Source: DASSBG01 sp965651365 (GTDB lineage: Bacteria; Pseudomonadota; Gammaproteobacteria; Xanthomonadales; Rhodanobacteraceae). Taken from it: DNA of 15,767 nucleotides. Below are positions 7,214-14,187 of the stretch, in pieces. Within the stretch, counting starts at the first letter, position 1; each line of letters opens with the position of its first letter. The notes under the pieces were generated by a model. The model was not told the DNA's origin. It saw nothing but the letters and a program-made list of their open reading frames with translations, and searched no databases. Both the position numbers and the translations under genes were made by a program. The stretch is taken from NCBI GenBank assembly GCA_965651365.1, contig CBFGSA010000069.1:1-15767 (forward strand). The letters run 5' to 3'.

Positions 7214-9184
7214 CTATTGCGCCCGAATGATGTCGGCCAGGCGATCGGGTGTGCCTGGGATGCGTTCGAGTTGCGGGTAGCGCAAACCGCCGTGGTAGGC
7301 GACTTTCAAGGTGCGAAACAGGTCTTCGTTGCGCACCAGCAGCTCGATGGGCTGGTCGGAGTGTGCGGCGTTGGCGACGGCATCAGTGAGCACGTCGGGG
7401 CTGAAATCGCGGCCATTGACCGCAACCAGACTCATGCCGGGTATCAGGCCGGCGCGGAAGGCGGGGCCCTGCCACTGCACATCGCGGATCACCCCCTTGC
7501 CCGATACGGACAGACCCAGCGAGGCCGTCAGCTTGAGCCCGTGGTCAAGCTGGCGAATGTCCTGCTCCCGCGCCCCGGGCTGGTCGCGATACACCAGTTT
7601 CCAGCCGGCTTGCTGCAGCCCGCGGTAGGGCAGCGTGACGCCGGTGTAGTCCAGACGCTGGCGCAGGAAGGTGGCCCAGTCGTGGGGCTGGATGGCGTTC
7701 AGCGCCGCGACCAGTTGCTCGAAGCTGTAGGATTTCGAATCACCAATGTTGATGCCTTGGCCGAAAAACGCCCTTGCGAAATCGTCCAGGGAGCGGCGGT
7801 TGTGGCTGAGTTGGCGGATGCGGGTATCCACGTCCAGCCACAGCAACTGGCCTTCCGGGTAGAAGTCGGCGCTGCGGCGCCAGTTGTACCAGCCACGGCT
7901 GCCCTCCCATGCCAGTTGTGCCGCATCGGCGGTGTCCTGCAGGCTGCGCCAGGCGCGGCCGCTGCGGTACGCCATCTGTTCGCGTGTGTCGGCCAGTGCA
8001 GCGCGGAAATAGGCCGGCGTCCACAGCCCGGCGCGAGCACTGAGCACGCTGGTCCAGTAGTCGGTCAGGCCTTCGTACACCCATAACAGATCGGTCTGCA
8101 CCGGGGTGTTGAAGTCGCGCGCCTTGAGGTCGGCCGGATAGCGGAACTTGCCGTTCCAGGCGTGAATCCATTCGTGCACCAGCAGCGGCGCCAGCACCCG
8201 GAACAGGGTGGGATCGGAGAAGAAGTCGGCCGGCAGGCGGTCGTCGCTGGACTCGCGATGCTCCAGCCCGAAATGGCCGATCCGGTCGGACAGCAGCAGC
8301 AAGATCTTGTAGTGGCGATAGGGCACTCCACCGAACAGGGCCAGGGCCTGCTGGCCGAGCTTGCGCAGAGCATCGGCCTGTCCTTCGTCCGGGCGTGTTT
8401 CGGCGCCGTGCGCGCCGGCCACGTGCAGGCTGACGGCGGCATCGTCCTGGGTGCCGAGATCGACCCGGTTGAAGTGCTTGCCGCCGATCAGCGGTGAGTC
8501 GATCAGGCGATCCAGCGATACGGTCTCGAAGCGGACACCCTCGCTGCCGCTTCCGGCTTGTTGCAATGCCGTTGCGTGCTGCCAGCCTTCAGGCAGGCGC
8601 ACGGTGGCCTGCACCGAAATGGCGTGCGTTGGCGACCTGGCCGGATAGAACACCACCTGATTGAATTCCAGCACGGCCAGGTCCGTACCCGTCGACGGGC
8701 CGGCGCTGAAGCGGCCGTGCCGTTTGGGCGGCAGGAACTGGAAGGCCAGTTCCAGTTTTTTTGCGCCTTCCGGCACAGTGACATGCAGCGCAAACATGTC
8801 GCGCAGATCGCGGCGCCAGCGCAACGGTTTGCCGCCGGCGCGGATGGTCAGACCGGCCACATTGGCAATCGGTCCGTTGGGACCGTGTTCGCCGGGTATC
8901 CACTCGGGGTAGTAGAGCGTCAGCGGTCCGGGTTGTACCTCGAGAGTTTCGCGCACCTCGACGAGGCGCTGCGGCGCTCGGCGCATGTCCACTGCCAGCC
9001 GGATGTCGCTCGATCCGGCCGCCGCCGCTTCGTGCGGACCCATCGCGTGCGCACACGGCAAGCAGAACAGTGCCCACACGAGCACCCACAGGGCACCTTC
9101 GGCGGCGCGCTGGGCGCAATCGCGTCCGATCGGTGCCCGGGCTGCCGACAGGGCCGAATGCTCGAACGGGGACAAACGGGTCAT
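7214..9184 (-). CDS. Secreted M61 family metallopeptidase with PDZ domain (copy 2)
   Basis: Paralogue of the gene just downstream, 656 aa. A hydrophobic export signal lies at about 29-47 (ending CLPCAHA) after an unusually long N-terminal tail, so the true start may be a later GTG. The beta-rich M61 domain spans about 60-250. The catalytic zinc motif HEWIH is at 337-341, with Glu371 (LLWVYEG) as third ligand. A PDZ domain lies at about 555-635 (GPAFRAGLIPGMSLVAVNG). Both copies share blocks such as PGPLTL-YPEWIPG, WNGK, LDDFARAFFG and the YHGGL-YP-LERI tail, which shows a tandem duplication followed by divergence. The substrate segment after the zinc site differs (Trp/Ile between the His residues). 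No good ribosome binding site is seen before 9184, hence the moderate certainty of the start. It is the upstream member of the pair. Confidence 0.9.
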   Translation of the reverse strand: MTRLSPFEHSALSAARAPIGRDCAQRAAEGALWVLVWALFCLPCAHAMGPHEAAAAGSSDIRLAVDMRRAPQRLVEVRETLEVQPGPLTLYYPEWIPGEHGPNGPIANVAGLTIRAGGKPLRWRRDLRDMFALHVTVPEGAKKLELAFQFLPPKRHGRFSAGPSTGTDLAVLEFNQVVFYPARSPTHAISVQATVRLPEGWQHATALQQAGSGSEGVRFETVSLDRLIDSPLIGGKHFNRVDLGTQDDAAVSLHVAGAHGAETRPDEGQADALRKLGQQALALFGGVPYRHYKILLLLSDRIGHFGLEHRESSDDRLPADFFSDPTLFRVLAPLLVHEWIHAWNGKFRYPADLKARDFNTPVQTDLLWVYEGLTDYWTSVLSARAGLWTPAYFRAALADTREQMAYRSGRAWRSLQDTADAAQLAWEGSRGWYNWRRSADFYPEGQLLWLDVDTRIRQLSHNRRSLDDFARAFFGQGINIGDSKSYSFEQLVAALNAIQPHDWATFLRQRLDYTGVTLPYRGLQQAGWKLVYRDQPGAREQDIRQLDHGLKLTASLGLSVSGKGVIRDVQWQGPAFRAGLIPGMSLVAVNGRDFSPDVLTDAVANAAHSDQPIELLVRNEDLFRTLKVAYHGGLRYPQLERIPGTPDRLADIIRAQ

Positions 9185-9240
9185 GCGGCCATCATGCGGG
9201 CCAGTGCCGGGCCCGCGCCAGAGTCAGAAGTCATGTGCAA

Positions 9241-9268
9241 GCGCCCGCCGTCGGTGGACAGCGGGCGC
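9241..9268 (-). terminator. Hairpin terminator candidate after the APC permease gene
   Basis: An 8-base perfect GC stem (GCGCCCGC/GCGGGCGC) with a 12-base loop lies about 25 bases after the permease stop on the minus strand. The T-run after it is weak (TTGCAC), so it may only attenuate. It lies between the permease gene and the M61 pair (intergenic space 9185-9292). Confidence 0.5.
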
Positions 9269-9292
9269 CGTGGCGAGACTCCTCTTGGCAAA

Positions 9293-10852
9293 TCAATCGA
9301 TTGGCAATTCGCCGTTTTCACGCGCCAGTCGGCTGTGGCGCATGCCGTAGCCGAAATAGATCGCAAGGCCGATCGCCATCCAGATGATGAAGCGCCAGAT
9401 GGTGACCATGTCCAGACCGCCGATCATGCGGAATTCACCATTGGTGACCCACGGCCAGCCGATGATCAGGAACAGCGAGAAGATGATCCCCAGCGGCGCC
9501 AGCAGCCACAGTGCCGGGGTCTTGAAGCGGCGCTCCAGATCGGGCTTCTTGATACGCAGAATCAGCACCGAGGCGCAGATCACGATGAAGGCCGACAGGG
9601 TGCCGATATTGACCAGCTCGGCCAGTTCGCGGATCGGCAGAAAGCCGGCCGCCAACGCGCACAGCACACCCAGCAGCATGGTCGGGCGGTAGGGCGTGCC
9701 GTATTTCGGATGCACCCTGGCGAACCATTTCGGCAACAGACCGTCGCGGGCCAGGGCGAACCAGATGCGCGCCGCGCCCAGCATGAAGGCGAACACCACG
9801 CTGGCGATGCCGCACACCGCCGCGATATTGATCACGCCGCTGACCCAGGGCAGGTCGCGCGCCGCGAACACCGCGCTGACCGGTGCGTCGCTGGCCAGCA
9901 CCATTTTGGTGCACTGGCCGGCGACTTCGGTTGGGTCGACACAGGCGTTGTAGGGCACCATGCCGGTCAGCACCAGCGAAATGGCCAGGTACATCAGCAG
10001 TGCCACGCCCAGCGAGGCGATCACGGCCAGCGGCAGGTCACGCTGTGGATTTTTCGACTCCTCGGCGGCCGTGGTCAGGGTGTCATAGCCGAACACGGCG
10101 AAGAACACGATGCTGGCCGCGGCCAGCACGCCGTCCATGCCATAACGCACACCGCCCGAGGCCGTGGCGTCGTGCACCATGTCCGGGATGAACGGTGTCC
10201 AGTTGGATGCGTGCACGTAGAAGGCGCCAACCACGATCACGACCAGTACGCCCAGCACCTTCATGGTGACGACGACGGTGTTGAAGCGCGCACCGATCTC
10301 GGTACGCACCATCTGGATCCAGGCAATGCCGAGCGACACGACCACGGCCACGATGTTGACCACGCGGCCGCTGTCCGGATGGGCGGGATCGTAGGCGCCC
10401 TGCAGCCATACCGGCAGGTGCAGCCCGGTCAACTGCGTGATCAGCGACTGCAGGTAGTTGGAGGTGCCGGCCGCGACCACACCCACGATCAGCGCGTATT
10501 CGACCAGCAGGTCCCAGCCGATGATCCAGGCCGCCAGTTCGCCCAGCACCGCATAGCCGTAGGTGTAGGCGCTGCCGGTGACCGGGATCATGCCGGCAAA
10601 TTCGGCGTAGGACAGCGCGGCGCACGCGCTGCCGATGCCGGCAATGAGGAAACTGATGATGATGGCCGGGCCGGCATTGAGAGCGGCCTCGTTGGGCGCC
10701 AGCACGAAAACGCCCACGCCGACGATGGCGCCGACGCCGATGGCGGTGAGCTGCCACACGCCCATGGTGCGCTTGAAGTCGGTGCTCATGCCGGCGTCGC
10801 TCTGGAGCTGCTCGACACTCTTGTGGCGTGTCAACCTGGCGAATAAACCCAT
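9293..10852 (-). CDS. APC-superfamily amino acid permease (cationic amino acid transporter type)
   Basis: Inner-membrane amino acid transporter, 519 aa, of the CAT/YfnA branch of the APC superfamily. Twelve or more hydrophobic segments are readable. The unwound first helix has GVGAIVGVGVFVLAP at about 39-53, followed by the conserved block YAEFAGMIPVTGSAYTYGY (82-100) and GELAAWIIGWDLLVEY (104-119). A central block FFAVFGYDTLTTAAEESKNP is also typical of CAT proteins. The usual Gly-Thr-Gly of the first helix is Gly-Val-Gly here. The ATG at 10850-10852 has an AGGGG site about 7 bases upstream. It is divergent from the cpdB-like gene. Its substrate is probably an amino acid, but which one cannot be read from sequence. 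Uptake of residues freed by the downstream peptidases is only a guess from position. Confidence 0.93.
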   Translation of the reverse strand: MGLFARLTRHKSVEQLQSDAGMSTDFKRTMGVWQLTAIGVGAIVGVGVFVLAPNEAALNAGPAIIISFLIAGIGSACAALSYAEFAGMIPVTGSAYTYGYAVLGELAAWIIGWDLLVEYALIVGVVAAGTSNYLQSLITQLTGLHLPVWLQGAYDPAHPDSGRVVNIVAVVVSLGIAWIQMVRTEIGARFNTVVVTMKVLGVLVVIVVGAFYVHASNWTPFIPDMVHDATASGGVRYGMDGVLAAASIVFFAVFGYDTLTTAAEESKNPQRDLPLAVIASLGVALLMYLAISLVLTGMVPYNACVDPTEVAGQCTKMVLASDAPVSAVFAARDLPWVSGVINIAAVCGIASVVFAFMLGAARIWFALARDGLLPKWFARVHPKYGTPYRPTMLLGVLCALAAGFLPIRELAELVNIGTLSAFIVICASVLILRIKKPDLERRFKTPALWLLAPLGIIFSLFLIIGWPWVTNGEFRMIGGLDMVTIWRFIIWMAIGLAIYFGYGMRHSRLARENGELPID

Positions 10853-11022
10853 GCATTTCCCCTTGTTCGAGAAACAAAGACTTCCGAGCCTAACAAAAAC
10901 GTTGCGTCAACCCCAAATCGATGCGCGGCAAACCGATTGAATCTGCGACAGATTTCCTCGGCGCCCTGCCGTGCCGATCTGGATTTTGCTACCGTGGCAG
11001 CTTGCCTTCCATGGATCTGACC
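10853..11022. other. Divergent intergenic region
   Basis: About 170 bases between the start codons of the permease (minus) and the cpdB-like gene (plus). On the minus strand TTGACG (plus positions 10905-10910) resembles a -35 box, but no good -10 follows at 16-18 bases. The A/T-rich tract 10870-10900 could hold a start site. No operator-like long dyad or riboswitch was recognised. Confidence 0.4.
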
Positions 11023-13041
11023 ATGTCCAGACTTCGCTTTGCTCCCCGCATCTGCGCGCTGCTTGCCGCCTTGCTCCTGTCGGCTTGCGCGTCCCAGTTA
11101 CCCCGACACGTGGCCGTACCCGCCGGCAGCAAGGCGAAGCTGACCATCCTGGAAACCACGGACTTGCATTCCAATGTGCTGAGCTACGACTACTACCGGC
11201 TCAAACCCGACCCATCGCTGGGCTTCGAGCGCGCGGCGACGCTGATACGGCAGGCGCGCAAGCAGTACGCCAATACCGTCCTGTTCGATGCCGGCGACAC
11301 CATCCAGGGCACGGTGCTGGCCGACTACCAGGCGCTGGTGAATCCGGTGCAGTGCAATCAGGAGCTGGCAATCTACCGTGCCATGGACTCGCTCGGCTAC
11401 GACGGCGGCACCGCCGGCAATCACGAGTTCAACTACGGGCTCAAGTTCCTGTCCCAGGTCACCGGCACGCCGATGCAGATCAAGGGCACTCCGGCCGAGC
11501 ACTGCGCGGGGCCAGACTACCCGATCGTGCTGTCGAACGTGTTCTCGCTCAAGACTGGCCAGCCGATCTTCAAGCCCTGGACCGTGATCACCAAGTCCAT
11601 CGAGTACACACGCCCGGACGGCAGCAGCGGCAGCGCGCCGCTCAGGATCGGGCTGCTCGGTTTCACGCCGCCACCGATCATGGACTGGGACAAGCAGAAC
11701 CTGGAAGGCAAGGTGCGGGTGATGGGCGTGGTCGAGGCGGCGAAGAAATACCTGCCCGAACTTCAGGCACAGCACCCCGACCTGGTCGTCGCCATCGTCC
11801 ACGGCGGGCTCAGCACCAGGTTGTATACCCCGCGTCTGGAAAATGCCGGCTGGTACCTGGCCGAAGTGCCGGGCATCGACGCCATGATGCTGGGCCATTC
11901 GCACACCAGCTTTCCGGGGTCGCGCTTCAAGGACATGCCGGGCGTCGATGATGTGCGCGGCACCGTGCACGGCGTGCCGGCCGTGATGGGCGGCTTCTTC
12001 GGCAAGGACATCGGCCTGATCCACCTCAAACTCGATTATCGTGACGGCCGCTGGGTCTCGGACGCTGCCGCCGCGCACAGCGAGGTGCGACCAATCTGTC
12101 CCGAAAAGAACCAGTGCGTGGCGCCTGATCCCGAGATCGCGCCGCTGGTGGCCAAGGTGCACCAGGCCGCGATCGACTATGTCAATACGCCGATTGGCAA
12201 GACCGCGTTCCGGATGTCGAGCTATTTTGCCGATCTGGGCGACATGACGGCGCTGGCGCCGGTCAACGCCGCCCAGCGCGCCTACGTCGAGCACTGGATT
12301 GCCGAGGACCACCCCGAACTGCAAGGTACCCCCGTGCTGTCGGCAGCGGCCGCCTTCCGCACCGGCTTCGGCGGGCCGGATGACTACACCGATGTGCCGC
12401 CCGGAGCGCTGACCATTCGCAGCGCGGCCGACCTGTACTTCTACCCCAACACCCTGGCCGCGGTGAAGACCGACGGCGCCGGACTCAAGGCCTGGCTGGA
12501 ACAGGCCGCCGGCCGTTTCAATCGCATCGATCCCGAGCAGCGCACGCCGCAGACCCTGGTAAACAGTCATTTCAAGGGCTACAACTTCGACCAGATTGCC
12601 GGTGCCGGGCTGCACTACGTGATCGATGTCGGCAAGCCGTATGGCCAGCGCATCACGGCCCTGACCCTGGACGGCAAACCGATAGCCAATGACCAGGCAC
12701 TGATCATTGTCACCAACAACTACCGCGCCAACGGCGGCGGTCACTTCCCCGGGCTGGACGGCAAGCACACCGTGCTGGCTGCTCCCGATGGCAATCGCGA
12801 GATCCTGATCCACTGGCTGAAAAAGCACCCGGAACTGAAGCGCAGCGAATTCGAGCTGAATTCATGGAGTTTCGCCCCGCTCAAAACGAAGGGCGCCGTC
12901 ACCTTCCAGAGTGCCAGCAACAAGCTGGATCTCGCTCGTGCTGACGGCATCGACAACGTGCGATTGCTCAAGGACAACGGCGACGGCACCAGCACCTACG
13001 CCATCGATCTTGGTGGAGCGGAAGTGGGGAGTGGGAAGTAG
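11023..13041 (+). CDS. cpdB: CpdB-like 2',3'-cyclic-nucleotide phosphodiesterase/3'-nucleotidase, probable lipoprotein
   Basis: Bifunctional periplasmic enzyme that opens 2',3'-cyclic nucleotides and removes the 3' phosphate, allowing use of RNA breakdown products. 672 aa from this start. Lipobox LSAC with Cys22 suggests a lipoprotein. The calcineurin-like metal site is complete: TTDLHS (Asp47, His49), GD (Asp92), GNHE (Asn133, His134), His260 and GHSH (292, 294). The C-terminal substrate domain carries NNYRANGGG at 565-573, the CpdB form of the nucleotide-binding loop. Cysteines 111, 161, 359 and 365 could form disulfides. The start is uncertain: ATG at 11011 or the longer 10921 are in frame, but 11023 gives the cleanest lipoprotein signal; no strong ribosome binding site helps. 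The last codons and the TAG stop lie in a G-rich repeat, so the C-terminal tail is probably repeat-derived. Confidence 0.9.
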   Translation: MSRLRFAPRICALLAALLLSACASQLPRHVAVPAGSKAKLTILETTDLHSNVLSYDYYRLKPDPSLGFERAATLIRQARKQYANTVLFDAGDTIQGTVLADYQALVNPVQCNQELAIYRAMDSLGYDGGTAGNHEFNYGLKFLSQVTGTPMQIKGTPAEHCAGPDYPIVLSNVFSLKTGQPIFKPWTVITKSIEYTRPDGSSGSAPLRIGLLGFTPPPIMDWDKQNLEGKVRVMGVVEAAKKYLPELQAQHPDLVVAIVHGGLSTRLYTPRLENAGWYLAEVPGIDAMMLGHSHTSFPGSRFKDMPGVDDVRGTVHGVPAVMGGFFGKDIGLIHLKLDYRDGRWVSDAAAAHSEVRPICPEKNQCVAPDPEIAPLVAKVHQAAIDYVNTPIGKTAFRMSSYFADLGDMTALAPVNAAQRAYVEHWIAEDHPELQGTPVLSAAAAFRTGFGGPDDYTDVPPGALTIRSAADLYFYPNTLAAVKTDGAGLKAWLEQAAGRFNRIDPEQRTPQTLVNSHFKGYNFDQIAGAGLHYVIDVGKPYGQRITALTLDGKPIANDQALIIVTNNYRANGGGHFPGLDGKHTVLAAPDGNREILIHWLKKHPELKRSEFELNSWSFAPLKTKGAVTFQSASNKLDLARADGIDNVRLLKDNGDGTSTYAIDLGGAEVGSGK

Positions 13042-13049
13042 GGAGTGGG
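13026..13049 (+). repeat. G-tract repeat with quadruplex pattern over the cpdB stop
   Basis: Four G runs (13026-13029, 13033-13035, 13041-13043, 13047-13049) with loops of 3, 5 and 3 bases, made of degenerate copies of GGGAGTG. This meets the usual intramolecular G-quadruplex pattern on the coding strand. The TAG stop at 13039-13041 lies inside it. Confidence 0.65.
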
Positions 13050-13096
13050 AAAAGCGACCCCAGTCCCGGTGCCACGCGGCGTTTGGAACGTTTCCT

Positions 13097-13117
13097 CCTC
13101 TCCCCGCCGGGGAGAGG
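13097..13117. terminator. Perfect hairpin between convergent genes
   Basis: CCTCTCCCC and GGGGAGAGG form a 9-base perfect stem with a GCC loop, 56 bases after the cpdB stop. No T-run follows on either strand, so it may be a repeat hairpin or a bidirectional attenuator instead of a standard terminator. Confidence 0.45.
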
Positions 13118-13132
13118 GTTGAGGCGAGGGGG

Positions 13133-13147
13133 CGCCGCGCAGCGGCG
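13133..13147. repeat. Small palindrome sharing a 15-base core with the repeat at 5131-5241
   Basis: CGCCGCGCAGCGGCG, a 6-base stem with a GCA loop. The same 15 bases occur on the minus strand at 5215-5229 in the palindrome upstream of the ABC operon. Rest of the region (13148-13200): nothing recognised. Confidence 0.6.
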
Positions 13148-13208
13148 TCGGTCCGACGGCGGGATTCGCTACGCTACCCGCACCAACGGTTCAGTGCGAA
13201 AATTTGTC

Positions 13209-13242
13209 CGAGTCCCGAGTCCCGAGTCCCGCACCCTACCCC
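13209..13242 (-). repeat. Heptamer tandem repeat and G-tract over the yqeY stop
   Basis: Three exact copies of CGAGTCC (13209-13229) continue into further C runs. On the minus strand this gives five G runs (at 13239-13242, 13234-13236, 13228-13230, 13221-13223, 13214-13216) with loops of 2 to 4 bases, a quadruplex pattern. The TAG stop of yqeY (13236-13238) lies within it. Confidence 0.65.
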
Positions 13243-13679
13243 AGCTTCGCCTTGACCCGGGCCGACACCGCAGCCATGTCGGCGCGGCCGGTGGCGCGCT
13301 GCTTGACCAGGCCCATGACCTGGCCCATGTCGCGCATCGAGCTGGCGCCGGTTTCGACAATGGCGACGTCGATGATCGCGTCCAGTTCACTCTCATCCAG
13401 TGGCTTGGGCATGTAGTGCTCGATGACGCCGATTTCGAAGCGTTCCTGTTCGGCCAGATCCTCGCGGCCAGCGGCCGCGTACTGGCTCACCGAATCGCGG
13501 CGCTGCTTGAGCATCTTTTCCAGCACGGCGAGCACCTGGGCATCGTCCAGTTCGATGCGCTCGTCCACCTCGCGCTGCTTGATCGCCGCCTGCGCCAGGC
13601 GGATCACGCCCAGACGCGGCTTGTCGCCAGCGCGCATTGCAGCTTTCATGTCGTCGGTGAGTGTTTGCTTGAGGCTCAT
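13236..13679 (-). CDS. yqeY: GatB/YqeY domain-containing protein
   Basis: Small soluble protein, 147 aa, matching the full length of the YqeY family, which is related to the C-terminal tRNA-binding part of GatB. Family blocks are visible: DMKAAMRAGDKPRLGVIRL at 9-27, AAIKQREVDE, KQRRDSVSQYAAAGREDLA at about 55-73, YMPKPLDESE and DMGQVMGLVK near the C terminus, with GRAD before the end. The start at 13677-13679 has AAGGAA 5 bases upstream; a longer in-frame start at 13706 overlaps the terminator and was rejected. Usual neighbour is rpsU, as here, but the gene is cut off from it by a terminator, so it needs its own promoter or read-through. Its exact cellular role is not settled; amidotransferase-like tRNA binding is assumed from the family. 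Confidence 0.92.
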   Translation of the reverse strand: MSLKQTLTDDMKAAMRAGDKPRLGVIRLAQAAIKQREVDERIELDDAQVLAVLEKMLKQRRDSVSQYAAAGREDLAEQERFEIGVIEHYMPKPLDESELDAIIDVAIVETGASSMRDMGQVMGLVKQRATGRADMAAVSARVKAKLG

Positions 13680-13708
13680 GGCGATTCCTTCCAGTCGTTC
13701 AGACATGC

Positions 13709-13743
13709 AAAAAGCCGACCACGCGATGGACGGGGTCGGCTTT
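13709..13743 (-). terminator. Rho-independent terminator between rpsU and yqeY
   Basis: A 10-base perfect stem, AAAGCCGACC at 13711-13720 with GGTCGGCTTT at 13734-13743, and a 13-base loop. On the minus strand it ends in TTTTT (13713-13709). It should end the rpsU transcript before yqeY. On the plus strand TTTCT also follows, so it could act in both directions. Confidence 0.8.
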
Positions 13744-13762
13744 CTCGGTCAGAGATCTTCTT

Positions 13763-13923
13763 GGAGCCTGGGTGGCGGGAACGTTCGAGCCGAAAAGTTC
13801 CACCGGCGAGTCCAGTTTTCGACGATTCGCAGGCCCATAGTGGTTCTATGGGTCAAGAATTGGCGGAAAAATGGGCCGGCGGTGGGGCTTTGCAGGCCGG
13901 ACAGTTTCTGCCACCCAGGCTCC
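13763..13923. repeat. 161-base concentric imperfect palindrome after rpsU
   Basis: Outer arms GGAGCCTGGGTGGC (13763-13776) and GCCACCCAGGCTCC (13910-13923) are exact inverted copies. A central perfect hairpin CCCATAG/CTATGGG (13834-13840 and 13846-13852, 5-base loop) has the same centre, position 13843. Between them further complementary stretches occur (for example CCACCG and the ATTC end of the middle block, about 19 of 29 positions in one block with a one-base shift). The right arm ends directly before the rpsU stop codon. It fills the whole space between rpsU and the terminator, so it would be transcribed as the rpsU 3' end. Could be a MITE-like insertion, a repeat, or a structured RNA. 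Confidence 0.75.
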
Positions 13924-14139
13924 TCAGTAGAGGCGCTTGCGGCGCGCGCTTTCGCGCGACATGCGACGCAGGTGGCGCTTGACCGCGGCCGCACGCTTGC
14001 GCTTGCGCTCCTGGGTCGGCTTCTCGTAATACTCGCGCTTGCGGGATTCGGCCAGTACACCGGCCTTTTCGCAGGTGCGCTTGAAGCGACGCAGGGCAAG
14101 CTCGAACGGCTCGTTTTCGCGGACTTTGACGCTGGGCAT
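13924..14139 (-). CDS. rpsU: 30S ribosomal protein S21
   Basis: Ribosomal protein S21, 71 aa, full family length. The conserved start MPSVKVRENEPFELALRRFK and the basic C-terminal tail (ERKRKRAAAVKRH, ending ARRKRLY) identify it. S21 is part of the small-subunit platform and helps initiation of translation. GGAG lies 5 bases before the ATG. A near-consensus promoter sits about 50 bases upstream, overlapping the start of the divergent tsaD. Downstream are the 161-base palindrome and a terminator, so it is probably a monocistronic unit. Confidence 0.98.
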   Translation of the reverse strand: MPSVKVRENEPFELALRRFKRTCEKAGVLAESRKREYYEKPTQERKRKRAAAVKRHLRRMSRESARRKRLY

Positions 14140-14187
14140 TTGAACTCCAATGGTAAACTGACCCGGTCAATCCCGGGCGAGCCGACA

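Noticed and set aside
5346..7280. 644-codon plus-strand frame opposite the M61 gene
   Set aside because: Antisense shadow of a gene with intact zinc motif, signal peptide and PDZ domain.
8558..10846. 762-codon open frame on the plus strand opposite the amino acid permease
   Set aside because: Composition is dominated by Gln, His, Arg, Asp and Gly with no motif. It is the mirror of a well-supported membrane protein gene.
13209..13229. Three CGAGTCC units as a CRISPR array
   Set aside because: The units are directly adjacent 7-mers without spacers; this is a simple tandem repeat.
13763..13923. tRNA or known insertion sequence end
   Set aside because: No cloverleaf, no transposase fragment and no clear flanking target duplication, so it is kept as an unclassified palindrome.
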